From: Rhizomucor pusillus
Lineage: Eukaryota; Mucoromycota; Mucoromycetes; Mucorales; Lichtheimiaceae
DNA length: 64,000 bases
Assembly: GCA_900175165.2 (NCBI GenBank)
Contig: FWWN02000364.1
Location: 1 to 64,000, forward strand
Direction: 5' to 3'
Shown: piece by piece, positions 11,721 through 22,802 of the stretch
Numbering within the stretch: the first letter of the stretch is position 1
How the letters are laid out: every line of letters begins with the position of its first letter
Notes under the pieces: generated by a model
What the model was told of the DNA's origin: nothing
Database searches by the model: none
What the model saw: only the letters and a program-made list of their open reading frames with translations
Position numbers and translations under genes: made by a program

Positions 11721-13124
11721 TTATACATATTTTCGCAGACGATCGTACATGAGAGAGGCGTATTCAAAGTGAGGAAGCGTAAATTCGCACTCTTCCATGG
11801 TTGGAATTCTTTGTCCGAATGCTGTAGCGTAGCGTGAACTCCTTCGACTGCTGCTGCTGCGGACCGTTTTCTTTGAACTGCCATTGATATATTTGACAAA
11901 AGATGTAATCCGTTTCTTGCGTACCGGCATATCTGCAGAGTCTGCTGTGGTATCCAACTCTCGTTTCCTGGATTCTGATTGCGACTTGTGCTGATATAAC
12001 GACGAGACGACTTCAGTTTGGGGGTATCTTGAGCTATCCTGAGCTCGGGCTCCTTTGGATCGGGAATGACTAGCAGAGGACGAAGGTCGCTGGACGTGGG
12101 GTTTTGTAGATGCAGTGACAGTTTCTTTACTGTGTACGTTTGGCTTCTGCGTTCGGCCACCATCTTCGGTCATATCAATATCAACTTGCCTGTTCCTATG
12201 TCCAGAAACAGGTTCATGCATAGATACTACATCGGACGAACCAGCATCAAATGGTGGTGTTGTAAGATGAAGAGGCGGTGGTGGAGAGGATGGGGATAAG
12301 GTTTCTGATTTCTTGCCACTTTTCCTTTTCAATAGACCCAAAGCTTCAAATCGATCCATCTGATCTTCAGCGTCCTGTAGAATTTTGCGGTAAATGGTAT
12401 CTCCGTCCAGTGCTGATGAAGTAGAAGAGGATGATGGTTGGTTGTCGTCGCCGCTATCTTGCTGTCTCAGAGACGCTGCTATGGCGGATATCACGGATTT
12501 ATCGGCTGCTTTGACTTTTTCAATAAATTGCTGCTGCTGATACATGTCATGTAGAAGCTGTTCTTTCTCTCTATTTTTCTGCCGTTTCTCCTCGCGTTCA
12601 TGTCTGCGATGGCGTTTGATATAAAATTCATCATCTGGTACCTGAGAAAACAAGGATTAGCTGGATGAATCGCAAAATTCCTGTGTAGGCCTGTGTACCT
12701 CATCCATGCTTAAAGATTGCTCGCTTTTCTCCTTTCCTTTGGGGTGAATTACTGTAAAGACAGGATTGGGCATTGGTGTTTTAGGTGAAGTATCGAATAC
12801 AGTGGGTTCCGTATTTTGCTTGTCAATACACTCTGTCTCAATAGATGCTGTATCTTCAGTCGCAATGCAAAGTACAGTGTCTCCATCAATACATGGTTCC
12901 CATACTTCTATCGTATACAAGATGAGTGGTACAATGAAAGGCCCAGCAACAGCAACATACATACGAGATTCTTTTCGAAGCACTGCTTCCACAGCATCTG
13001 TCAAGAAGCTGTGCCGTGGAGGTAACGATCGTTTAGTAGTGTTGCTGGAAACATTTCGATTGCATTTGGTTTCCTTGTAACGAATTACGCCAGGCTGCTT
13101 CACTGCAATGTTAGGTCCATCCAT
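11721..13124 (-). CDS. PEHE-domain protein, MSL1/KANSL1-like
   Basis: Two exons (12699-13124, 11721-12641) give about 448 residues. The N-terminal part is not conserved, then the splice joins SLSMDE to VPDDEFYIKRHRRHEREEKRQK. A Ser/Pro-rich middle follows, and near the end AFGQRIPTMEECEFTLP. This pair of features, an acidic DD-x-(Y/F)-x-x-RH...EKR basic helix and a later AFG..IP....F.LP block, is the arrangement of the PEHE domain of MSL1, where it binds MOF-type acetyltransferase and MSL3. Function in a fungus (chromatin acetylation scaffold) is inference. An in-frame ATG exists upstream at 13238; I prefer 13124 because the extra segment looks unlike the rest. It could also be an unrelated basic/acidic protein. 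Confidence 0.5.
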
Positions 13125-13544
13125 AAGGGAAGAAGAAAAGAATGACAAGCGACGACGCGAATCCAGGTGGTCAAGGCGCGGAAAAAGGACGCGGTGAATG
13201 AAAATCAGAGCATTAAAGTCAGGTTCGATTGGACTCAAGTCAGCTCAATGATCCGCATAGCAGAAAAGACACTCTCGCTAGCTCAATGTGTCAGCTTATG
13301 CAGAAGCACTGTAAAATTTTTACGGACGAGGACAAAAGCCCTTGCAACTTTCTCTCTTTCTTTTCTGTTTCTTTCCCATATTCCTTGATCGATTCTTTGC
13401 TTTGCAGTAAAGTGATCATAGCAAGCTGGTAACTTACAAAACCATCTTCCAGTCTACATATTTTGAATGCATAGCTAATAGCAGGATTGGAAAGCTTGTA
13501 TTAAGTTTTGCAGTTTATCGAGCATCGAAAGGAATAACTTGCAA
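13125..13544. promoter_or_regulatory. divergent intergenic region, PEHE gene and RRM gene
   Basis: About 420 bases between two start codons on opposite strands. A pyrimidine-rich stretch (TTTCTCTCTTTCTTTTCTG, around 13350-13370) may mark the core promoter of the plus-strand gene. No coding exon seen. Confidence 0.4.
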
Positions 13545-16396
13545 ATGACTGCACAGAATGGAACTTGTCTGCCAGCAAAGACTGAGGCGAAGCATAGGCC
13601 CGGACAGCAACGGCGTTGGCTTCATCGGACTGCTGCTATGTCTGCTCCAGCTACAATAGGACCCACGCCTCCTCCGTCAGCCTCACCAAGCCTTGGCTTT
13701 GAGTCCAGAAGCGAGACGGCTGCGAGCGAGGATTCCTCTTCCCAGTGGTACACTTCTCACAATGAACCCAACGGAAGAACAGGTTCGTCACATAAGAACG
13801 GAAATAATGTCTACAGTGATATATTTAAACTTTATGAAAATAAATGTATAAGATCACTGCAACGAACAATGGGTTCAAAGCGATCTGAACAAGAGCATCG
13901 ACAAGATAGCAGATGAAACATCCTATGCCAACAAGCGTGGCTCGCCGTCTGCGTGTATCTTTGTCGCAAGGTATGGTGCAAATTCCTTTCGTCTGATGAG
14001 GGAAAAAGCTGGCGATTGCGCGTCGATTGTGTGACTCAATCCTATGTTTCAGTTTGACAAAGGACAAAAACGACGAGGAGCTGAACATTTCGGTCACCAA
14101 TCATTTTTCAAGATGGGGCGAACTGTTGAACGTCAAGGTGCTGAAGGACTGGATGGAGAGGCCTTATGCTTTCGTTCAATACGAGGCAAGTGATGAAGTT
14201 AGCGGCTTTCAGGAAAACATATTGATGCGCTAACATGCGATAATCGCATTGCATGCAGAGGGTCGAAGACGCGAAAAGAGCTCTTCAGGAAGCACCAGGT
14301 ACTGTTTTGGATGGCAGAAGTATTCGATGTGAACCTGCAAGGGTCAATCGCACAATATGCCTTGCTGCGTACGAAGCTCCTTTACACGAAGATGTAAGCA
14401 TTTTACAGTGACTGTATGTTCTTATCTAGCCCTGCTCACGAACATTACCCGTAAATGTATTCACAGGCAATCCGTGCCGAGCTTTCGACCTTTGGCAATA
14501 TTGAGGATATCACCAAGCTCGATACCTATTTTGCTCCAATCGGGCAGTGCGAGTGCATGTTTGTCAAGTTCTGCTTTCGAGATGACGCTATAAAGGCGTT
14601 CTTGGTAAGATAATATATGCTTCAAATGCAACCAAGATCAAGATTCTAAGAAATTTTGATTGCTACAGACTCTTCGTGCACCCCAAAACCCTCAGAAATG
14701 GTGGGTAGAGTGGGCATCCAACATTGAAACGATCAATACAAGCCAGATCGCCAGAGCCCGTCCGTTGGATCCTCTCAAAATTGACCGCACTAGCATCTTT
14801 GTCGGAAACCTGGATGAGCAAGTAACTGAGACCGATCTGCAAGAGATCTTTGTGCAATATGGCAAAATTGCTCATGTGCATGTGGTCCGCAAACCTGGCG
14901 TTGGTCTTGACCAGAAACGTGTCTTTGCCTTCATCAAGTACAATAGCGAGAAGGAGGCTTCAAACGCTATTGAAAATGAGGTATGGAAAAAAAACATTCA
15001 TGCAGCATATGGCCGTTTCTATCCATGTTACTTACGTCTAGAAACATAAGAATGGCTCAAAGTTGCTTGATCGCCCTATGCGCGTTGCATTTCGGGAGCA
15101 GCGAAAGTTTACACATTATAACAAGGCCGGAAAGCACGGTAGATTATCCGACCGTCCACATCCGCCTGGTTTGGGATACCCAGCCTCAGTATCGCCTTTC
15201 ATTGTTGCAACGACTCCTGTACCAGGCATTGCAACGAATTCTGCTGCTAGGCCTGCAGCGTGTTTGGACAAGGTCCGTTCTACCAATGTTCCTGATAGCA
15301 CCAAAGAATCGTGCAAGGTTACCAATGCATGCAGGAAAAAGCGGCTGCATGATGATCAAGACCAAGAATACCAGTCCCAGTGGCATCAAGAACCTGCTGC
15401 TGGAGGAGGAGGAGGAGGAGGAAGCCATTCAGGACAGGATCAAGTTGCACAGCAAAGTGGAGCGAATGGCGGTGAGCGACCTTCGAACGCAGCTGGGCAG
15501 ACTTATGGTCCATGCTGGCCCCATACACAGGGACTGCATTGTACCAGAGGAACATTCAACTACGGCGTCCATCCAGCTTTCAACTACGGTGAGTATTTGG
15601 GCCCACCACCTCTACCTGGGTATTACACACAGGCACCAGCTTATCAATCAGGACCAGTGGTATGTAATCTCCATTGATAGAAACAAGAACACCATCTTGT
15701 CGTATTTCTGTACTAACTATCTGTTCAGGATGTAGAAACAAACGTGGGAACTACAGTCTCTAATAATCATCAAGCTGGTAAAAATTTCAGATACATAAAA
15801 GCCCAGAATGTCTATCCTCAGAATTTGATTGTTCCAACAATTAGATACGCGTGAAGGACGCGCCGGCAACGACGATGCAGGATATGTCTATTCACCGGTT
15901 GGATACTACGATTTTACGTCGTCGCCCTATTTTGCTCCAACAGTAGGATATTATTCAGATCCTCGCACAACGCAGCCTATGATACCACCTTCGTCATTTA
16001 ATCGTCCATGCAGCTACTATCAACGCCGCGGTTCCAAGCCTGGCATCTATGCTGGAGGCACGACCTACTACTACGCGCCTCCGCCGCCGCCTGCACCTGT
16101 CCCATTCGGCACAACGCAGTTTGCAGCGCCAGCCAACCCTGGATATATCTACCCTCCGACAATGGTATATGGTGCAAATGCGAATGATCCAGCAAACGCA
16201 ATGCAGCCTGTGTCTCCCAATTCCTCGTCCTCTGCCTCACCAGCATCGAATGGTAAGCTTACAAGCAGCAACAAGTGATTGTATGGTATGTTCGGTGAGA
16301 TTAACGGAAAGCTTAGACCTGTCACCTCCAAACTGGAATGCCGACCATCCTGCAGAGAATGGTGACAATTCTGTCAGAGAGTCCAAGTCTGTGTAA
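13545..16396 (+). CDS. three-RRM RNA-binding protein with a long disordered tail
   Basis: Ten exons join in frame to 742 residues: 13545-13782, 13853-13970, 14053-14185, 14259-14393, 14467-14604, 14669-14980, 15042-15659, 15729-15777, 15845-16252, 16317-16396. Seen: RRM1 begins SACIFVASL and contains RPYAFVQYERVEDAKRAL; RRM2 begins RTICLAAYEAPL and includes CECMFVKFCFRDDAIKAF; RRM3 begins TSIFVGNLDEQVTETDL with RVFAFIKYNSEKEA. The C-terminal half is rich in Gly, Gln, Tyr and Pro (for example a 7-Gly run and YYYAPPPPPAPVP), typical of low-complexity RNA-granule proteins. Related multi-RRM fungal proteins regulate mRNA stability, but I cannot match one orthologue. Exon 3 ends at a GC donor. The last two exons have an alternative end (no intron after 16252 would stop earlier). 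Confidence 0.85.
14186..14258 (+). other. GC-AG intron inside RRM1 of the RNA-binding protein
   Basis: Donor GCAAGT after GAG, acceptor GCAG. It gives the canonical RNP1 strand AFVQYERVEDAKRAL without insertion. A GTTAGC donor 12 bases downstream is also in frame but would insert four residues into the RRM fold. Confidence 0.75.
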
Positions 16397-16840
16397 TGCT
16401 TGAAAAGTCTATAATCGATATCTACACAACTAGTAATACTTGCAGGCTACAAATTTCTAAATGATTGCAGACCCTATACTTTGCTGATTGCTAATAAATA
16501 CATGCATATGCATTACAGAGTGCTGCTTTTGAGAGATATTAAAACTGTGGCACAGGAACCGAGGGATAGGGCTGAAAACGCCAATCATTGCGCAGGGCAT
16601 TCTCCCCCACATTTTTGAGTGGACCTCCGGTCCATCACAGGGACGAACTGTTGATGCCTGCAGGTTACGCAGGTGAGCGATCTCGTGAGGGAATCCAGGT
16701 AAAAAAAGGGAATGGCCGCAATTTACCCCGCCTCTTCCTCTCTTCTCTTCTTCTTTTCCCCTTGCTTCTCTGACAATTTTGTAGTATATTCCTTTTGATT
16801 CCATCCACCATTTCTTTTTCAAAACACTACTTTGCTCAAC
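16397..16840. promoter_or_regulatory. intergenic region with pyrimidine-rich tract
   Basis: No gene seen. A strong CT-rich stretch (about 16729-16772: CTCTTCCTCTCTTCTC and onward) lies 70-110 bases before the next start codon, as often seen in fungal core promoters. Confidence 0.4.
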
Positions 16841-17506
16841 ATGTCGCTTCCGTTGAAACCATTTACACTTGACAGCGAGCAGTGTGCATTCACAGAAAAG
16901 CTAAATCAATCAGGGCCCGTCGTACTGCTATCCCCATACGGCATCGTCCTTCGCAGCTCACAGTTTCTTCTACCGGAAGGACAGCCTTTTATGCGTTTTG
17001 TTCACCCAGACGATCTGGTTCGACTTTGCAGCGGTTTCAGTCAGGCTTGCAAACAGCCAATGATGGCACGGTTACTGAGGATCCGGATATCCTTCTCGGG
17101 TGGCGACCAGAACGATTACCGATGGTACGAAATCACTGCACTTGGATACTACCAACAACGAATAGCTGTATCCATGCATCCGGTTGAACCAACTGTCGCC
17201 GAGCGACACACATTGTCTAGCTGGGCATGGGATCGGCTGCACGACGTTGTGGAGAGTGGTGTGACAGCAATGACGCGTGCCATCGTTGTTCTCGTACAAA
17301 CGATGCAGGAACACGGGTACCAGCTCAAAAATATCCGATCCGAAGTCATTGAGGGACTGCTGAGTATGCTGGCATGGACCGGTCTGGTCAAGGACATTGG
17401 CCTGGCAAGATCATTGGTAGATAAATTACTCGATGGATGCATCGATTGGTATATGGATCAAGCACTGAAACGGAGTCCGGGTCTAGAGCTTTGCCAGTTA
17501 GCCTAG
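16841..17506 (+). CDS. small PAS-like domain protein
   Basis: Intronless, 221 residues, start chosen as the first ATG of the frame. Seen: residues about 25-110 look like a PAS fold, with GIVLRSSQFLLPEGQPFMRFVHPDDL (HPDD is typical of PAS/PAC loops) and later RLLRIRISFSGGDQNDYRWYEIT, a strand-rich segment. The C-terminal half is helical, without a recognisable kinase, zinc-finger or response-regulator domain. A role as a sensor or interaction module is inference from the fold alone. I do not recognise an orthologue. Confidence 0.6.
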   Translation: MSLPLKPFTLDSEQCAFTEKLNQSGPVVLLSPYGIVLRSSQFLLPEGQPFMRFVHPDDLVRLCSGFSQACKQPMMARLLRIRISFSGGDQNDYRWYEITALGYYQQRIAVSMHPVEPTVAERHTLSSWAWDRLHDVVESGVTAMTRAIVVLVQTMQEHGYQLKNIRSEVIEGLLSMLAWTGLVKDIGLARSLVDKLLDGCIDWYMDQALKRSPGLELCQLA

Positions 17507-18368
17507 TATCATGCTATTCTAAAAAAGAGTGATTTTTGTACATATCAAAAGCCATAAATCGTGCATATTGTATACACTATTATCCAGCAAAATATAAAAC
17601 CATTGTACAATTGAAACATCATCTTGCTCGCACATGATTATCGCACAGAGATATTATGTAAATTGTGAAACCGCAGGGGAAAATGCTCGAAAGGTGAGGT
17701 ATTCTCTTACGCTTGAGATTCACACTTTGTTTCTGCTGTACAGAGTTCGACTTAATGACGTACATAGTTTGCTGCTAAAGATTGGATGCATTTAATTCTT
17801 TCGTTATGAATGATGAAACCTTACGCAACTTTGAAGTAAATGGACAATATAATAATATAGTCCACTATACAGAATAGAAATACATCTATATGTGCGATAT
17901 AGTCTCGCTACGTAGTCGTTCAATTTGAGCAGGGAAGCATGCACATGATCCCTTTTTACCATTCCGGTCACTAAGTAGTACAACTCTTTCTAAATCTGTA
18001 ATGCTATCGGTGGTGAGAAGCCATTAATGACATGCTGCATCATTCTGTGGATACTTAGCAGCAGCAGGTTGTTCATAAATGTCAATTTAAATTATGCAGC
18101 ATCACAATACGACAGAAAAAAAAAATATCAGATTCGGCTCGTCTGAAAAATCCTTAAGAATTGTCTCTGCAAGCCCAACTTTCTCAACAAAATTAATTGG
18201 AAACTGAATATCGATTCAACGTAGAGTTATGAATCCACAGATGTCTGCTGTACGAAGTTGCAATTCGATCGTCCATTCTTCACATTCACAGTGAACGTAT
18301 TCACAAATGTAGGAAAGCCATGCTTTTTATTCCACGCAGGATGATCAAAAAGTATTGACCGAGCAAAT
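17507..18368. other. convergent intergenic region, no gene seen
   Basis: 860 AT-rich bases between two genes that end toward each other. Contains many short stop-rich frames only; 3' UTRs of both neighbours are expected here. Confidence 0.5.
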
Positions 18369-19273
18369 TTAGACCTTGAAACCACGGCTGGCACGCTTAC
18401 CACGAGCACGCTCGAACTTGCGGCCCTTGCTACGGACGTAGGGCTTCTTGTTCTTGTGGGGGCCGAAACCAAAGTGCTTGACTGCCTCACGGTTGTTCTA
18501 CAGAAAATGATCAATACATATTCTCTCTTCCTTGCAATAATATCATTAGTCGCGCTTTTACCTTGGCACCACGGATCAAGATGGTGTTAGAGCCAGTGGG
18601 GGCACGGAGAGCCAACTGATCCAAAGTCAAGACTTCACCACCAGCCTTCAAGATGCGGGCCTTGGCGGTCTTGGTGACGCGAAGGGCAGCGACAGAAAGC
18701 TTGGGAACTTCCAAGAGACGAGTGTCATCAGTGACGGTGCCAACAACGACGAGAGTCTTGCCATCCTTGGCCTGCTTAGCAAGGCGGGAGATAGTCACAG
18801 GGGGACGGTTGATGCGAGACATGAAAAGACGCTTCAAGACGACCTTGTTGAAGTCGGCGTTGGTGCGACGAGCAAGGAAACGGTACAACTATGGTGGTTT
18901 GAATGAAGGTAAGCTTTTCTTCCTCGCCCTACAGCCTCATTTTCCTCCACTTTAGCCCTATTTTTACCTTGACCAACAAAAGCTGGTACACGTTTTCAGA
19001 CTTGGGTGCCGTCCTGTTGGTGTTCTTGACGTGGTGGCGCTTAAGGTCAATACCCTAGTAAAAAAGTCGAGTTTGAGTGTACATGTACTCTTAATTGGAC
19101 TGCTTCCATTCAGCATGTTGCCCCGCTTTGTGAACATCTCGTGACGGAAATGTAGAGAATGCCGTAAAAGCCGTATCATCCATCCATCCATCCGTTCGCT
19201 TCATTCATCCATAACCGTCGTTCGAGAGTTCTTATTCTTTCGGCGGGTCGAGTAGCTGTCATATATTTACCAT
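18369..19273 (-). CDS. RPL18: 60S ribosomal protein eL18
   Basis: Structural protein of the large ribosomal subunit. Four coding exons: 19271-19273 (the ATG alone), 18968-19054, 18562-18888, 18369-18497, giving 181 residues. Seen: [93 protein letters not shown], and the basic C-terminus [21 protein letters not shown]. Length and order match eL18. The start codon is placed by the acceptor immediately before GGT-ATT-GAC: no in-frame ATG precedes that codon without a stop, while ATG followed directly by GTAAAT occurs at 19271-19273. The first intron is the longest (216 bases). Confidence 0.95.
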
Positions 19274-19399
19274 TGTGCAAGTCGAGAAAGAGGGGTCTTT
19301 GAACTTTCGGCAGCTTGAGCGTCTTTGACCCAAATCGCGCCAGCCTGTTATTTGAAACGCCGCCCTTGCTGCTGCTTCCTGTTGCTCTCTATTATCACT
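19274..19399. promoter_or_regulatory. 126-bp divergent promoter, RPL18 / COQ9
   Basis: The two start codons face away from each other across 126 bases, so the core promoters must overlap. The region has no other coding signal. Confidence 0.55.
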
Positions 19400-20467
19400 A
19401 TGAGCCTCGCCACGCTGATAACACGCTTCAGTCCTCGTGTATTTACAAAGGCAAACTCTGTCAAGTACTTCTCTACCAGTTCGGCAGTAAGGTAATGTCT
19501 CACTTTGACAGACTGATGCAATTGGCTTACAATGTAACCTAAGAAACGCAACTCCAACTGCAAACGAGGACCTTACACAGACCTTGCTGGAAGCGACATT
19601 GCCTTTCATTCCTGAACATGGATGGACAATGGAAAGCATTGTGCGTGGCATTGAAGCCCTGGGCTATCCGTCTGTAGCTCACGGCATTTTCGAGGACGGA
19701 GAAGCTGGGCTAGTGGACGCCTTTTTGACTCGGTCCCGACGACAACACGTAGAAAGCATACAAAAGGCCTTGGCCAGCGAAGAGTTCCAGAGGTACGACA
19801 TAGATGTCTTTTTCTGACTATATATGTTTATGTTAATGTACTTGATAGCTTAGTAACTATCGACAAAGTGAAGCATTTGACAGCTCTTCGACTGGATTTA
19901 GTCAAACCATATGCACACAACTGGCATGAAGTAAGCAAGCATATATCGACTGCAGAAATTGGCCAATCCTAACTGATGGTAGGCCCTGGCGATCATGGCA
20001 CACCCGAGCAATGTCCTGAGTTCACTCAAGCACCTTGCTGAACTCGTGGATGACGTCCTGTACTATGCTGGTGACAGAAGCCCTGATGTATTTAACGGTT
20101 TTTACACCATCTCTCTCAGATAGAAACTAATCTCTTTTTTGATAGTTCAATTGGTACACCAAGCGAGCTGGTCTAGCTGCGGTCTATACATCTACTGAAC
20201 TATTCATGACACAAGATCGATCTGTAGATTATGTTGAAACGCTTCGATTTTTAGACCGTCGATTCAACGAAGTAGAGCAGCTAGAGACTGCCAAGCGCGA
20301 GGTACGATTTCATTCTTATATTGTGGGGAGGCTGTTAAGAGGATGATATTAATCGTCTATAGGTTGGCACCATGCTCGAATTTGGAGCGAAAAGCTTCAT
20401 CGGTCTCCTCGGAACGGTATGTGTTGTTGATCTTGCACGACTGCAAACAAAAAAGGATGGGAGCTAA
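19400..20467 (+). CDS. COQ9: COQ9, lipid-binding ubiquinone biosynthesis protein
   Basis: Mitochondrial matrix-side protein of the coenzyme Q synthome that presents CoQ intermediates to Coq7. Six exons (19400-19491, 19544-19792, 19849-19930, 19983-20087, 20146-20301, 20363-20467) give 262 residues. Seen: a basic, hydroxylated N-terminal presequence (MSLATLITRFSPRVFTKAN), then the COQ9 signature HGWTMESIVRGIEALGYPSV, DAFLTRSRRQH, and the conserved DFNWYTKRAGLAAVYTSTEL...FLDRRFNEVE. The end of the protein (after GLLGT) may vary, because a GTATG donor-like site occurs there; reading through reaches a stop at 20467. Confidence 0.93.
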
Positions 20468-20556
20468 ATCATCAGAACTATCAGAGAGGTATCCGATTCT
20501 AAAAATGATAAAGATATACATCATCCGTCGTTCTAGCATACATCCTCTGCACTCAT

Positions 20557-22627
20557 TCACTCCCCACTCATCATTCTATAATCGAAGAAAATAAACCGCA
20601 ACGGCTCAGCAAACGAAAACTTTTGAAAAGTAAAATAGAGAATGCTGTCATCACGATCTCTTTCCAGAGTTTCAAACAATCTGTACATATCTATTGTCCA
20701 TTCATCATCCATCCATAGATGAAGTTTCTCATTGCACATGACATCAATTAAATGGAAGTCGCCACTCTGCCAAACATTGTCTCTTGATAGCCTCCTGATC
20801 ATAGACAGGCTGGCGATCACTATGTTAAGAGCGTTAGACAGCACAGTAAGAGCGATGCGGGGTGGGATACTTGCGGTTCCAGCAAAAATGCGTTCAAATC
20901 TTGCAAAGCTTGCAGCTGTTTTGTAGCCATTCTAGGGGAGAGATGCTTGAATTCAAAGCGCTCTCAAAATGGATCCCAGTAAAACAATTACCGAATATTT
21001 CTCATTTTCACGTAATCGATGAATGCATCGTCGTTAACGTATACGCTTCTCTTTACAAAAGATTCGACCGGTCGAGTCGCCATCTCCTCGTTGACCATCA
21101 TCAAGGTGTTAATAATTTCGACGGGTTTCTCGACCTGCAGATCTTTGCAGACAATGTATCGTTCAGAGTTTGCGGGGCGACTGCTTAGAGGTTTTGTGAT
21201 GCATATGCCTTCAAAAAGTTGATAGAGCAGCCACACAATATTTGCGGTGAACTCTTCATGTATGTCGAAAAACTTGCAGACAAAAGTGCCGCCTACAGCA
21301 TTCGACTTAGCGAGTAGCCGCGAGTCTACTAAAATTCCAAGTACGTACCGCCTTTGAGACACGAAAGCATGGCAATTACTTCGCAGAGGATCAATCGACT
21401 CGCAAGTCTTTCTTGTTTATCTTCCTGACCGCTGAAATCAAAGCCCTGCGTATTGAGAAATGTTGAAAATGAGCACCTGATAAGTTTAGAGAAAGATTAC
21501 ATGTCTACTTACGCCATCAGCGACAACTAAATCAACCAAACCGGTGTCCGTTTGTATGCGATATCCAAGATCTTTGATATTCTCATTATTGTAAAGATCA
21601 CCTAGAAGATCGTCAACTTTGGAAAACACCCTCTTTGGAGACCTTGCGGCGTTCTCTACCTTTACCATCCACTCCATTAATGACAGTGAAGTTTTCGGTA
21701 GGTGCATCCGGTCGAAACTTTTGCAACTGCCAATTGACTGGCTCTTCATCGCTCACCAGTGTCATACCGAATCCTTTTGCAGTGCCTCCACCGCTGTATA
21801 TTCTCCATAATATATATTCTAAGCAATTTCAGTGTAAGAAATTTGCTCTTGTGATTTTGACTTTGCATGAGTTCTTTACCGCTGAAGCCGCCTGGTCCGC
21901 CACACAGATCTGCGAATAACAACGGCTGGATGACCTGTCAGCATTCTTACAGACATATGAATAAAATATTCGTGCAACGTACCCCATAGTGAGGAGTGTA
22001 TGTCAATCCAAAGGTGGCATCTAAAGCAGCCAGCTTTGTAGCTGCACGGTTCATAAATCCGGCTCTACCGATCGCTTCAAAAGGATTACTGCGAGCCCGC
22101 GCTAAGCTTAGCCGTTCCGGTGTAGCTTTGCTAATCTCGGTCTGCATAAAGCAGCATATGATTTAGTAAAGGATCACAAAGCCCAGCCGTTGTCCAAATT
22201 ATTCGGCTCACCCTCAAAGATAAGACCTGTGAAGCGAGTTCAGCAGAGCTCCAATCATCGACGTGTGTCTAACGTGGTAATGATTCATTAATATGTAATA
22301 TTCACATCAATGCATGCAAGTTGTTCCATACCTCTGCTTTCCCTATGCGCAAAGCAGAGACAATATCTTTGACAGACAAGCGGCGTTCGCATGTAAGGAA
22401 ATCGGTGCTCACGCGCATATCTGGTTTCACAGGCGTCTTTGCATAGCGCATGCAAGGGCGCGGCGGCTCCTCCTGAGCGCGCGTAGCTTCCGTTCCGGGC
22501 GGTGGTATACCAGAGCGCAACTTTGTTCTGCGGTATTCCGGGTCCGCGTCTGTTTCAAGGTTCAGCCCCAGTGCCAACGAAACTGCTTCTAGCCACCTTT
22601 ACCTGTGTACAAGTCACTGTCGCTCAT
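20557..22627 (-). CDS. mRNA cap-1 2'-O-methyltransferase, CMTR1-like (FtsJ fold)
   Basis: Predicted S-adenosylmethionine-dependent methyltransferase that 2'-O-methylates the first transcribed nucleotide of capped mRNA. About ten exons. Seen in order: a short start MSDSDLYT joined to DADPEYRRTKL, NPFEAIGRAGFMNRAATKL (K of the K-D-K-E tetrad region), the SAM loop PLLFADLCGGPGGFSEYI, LVDLVVADGGFD (D), GGTFVCKFFDIHEEF (K), and TKPLSSRPANSERYIVCK (E). This set and order match human CMTR1. Human CMTR1 also has G-patch and WW-like domains, which I do not see. The last coding junction is best read as GATTAC joined to AATGGC, giving a continuous C-terminus to the stop. Confidence 0.87.
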
Positions 22628-22802
22628 GGCAGCAGACGAAAGGGTCGGCAAAGGACGGGGGGGGGGAGGAAAAGCGAAAAAGCTTACGGTGGCGGAGAGA
22701 CAGAAAGAGAGGAGAGTGAACTGCAGAAGCAGTCTGTGACAAGGAGGGGTTTGACATTCCACACCACTTTGCCTGTTTCGTCTTGTCCCGCCATTGACTG
22801 CC
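22628..22802. promoter_or_regulatory. divergent promoter, cap methyltransferase / VMA12-like
   Basis: 175 bases between two oppositely directed starts; contains a G8 run (about 22660) and purine-rich stretch. No coding signal. Confidence 0.5.

Noticed and set aside
14983..15735. 250-codon plus-strand frame over the RRM gene tail
   Set aside because: Same strand but wrong frame; the Gly/Gln/Tyr-rich frame continues from RRM3 by splicing.
19055..19270. Box C/D snoRNA in the first intron of RPL18
   Set aside because: There are GATGA- and CTGA-like strings but no correctly spaced C/D box pair with terminal stem.
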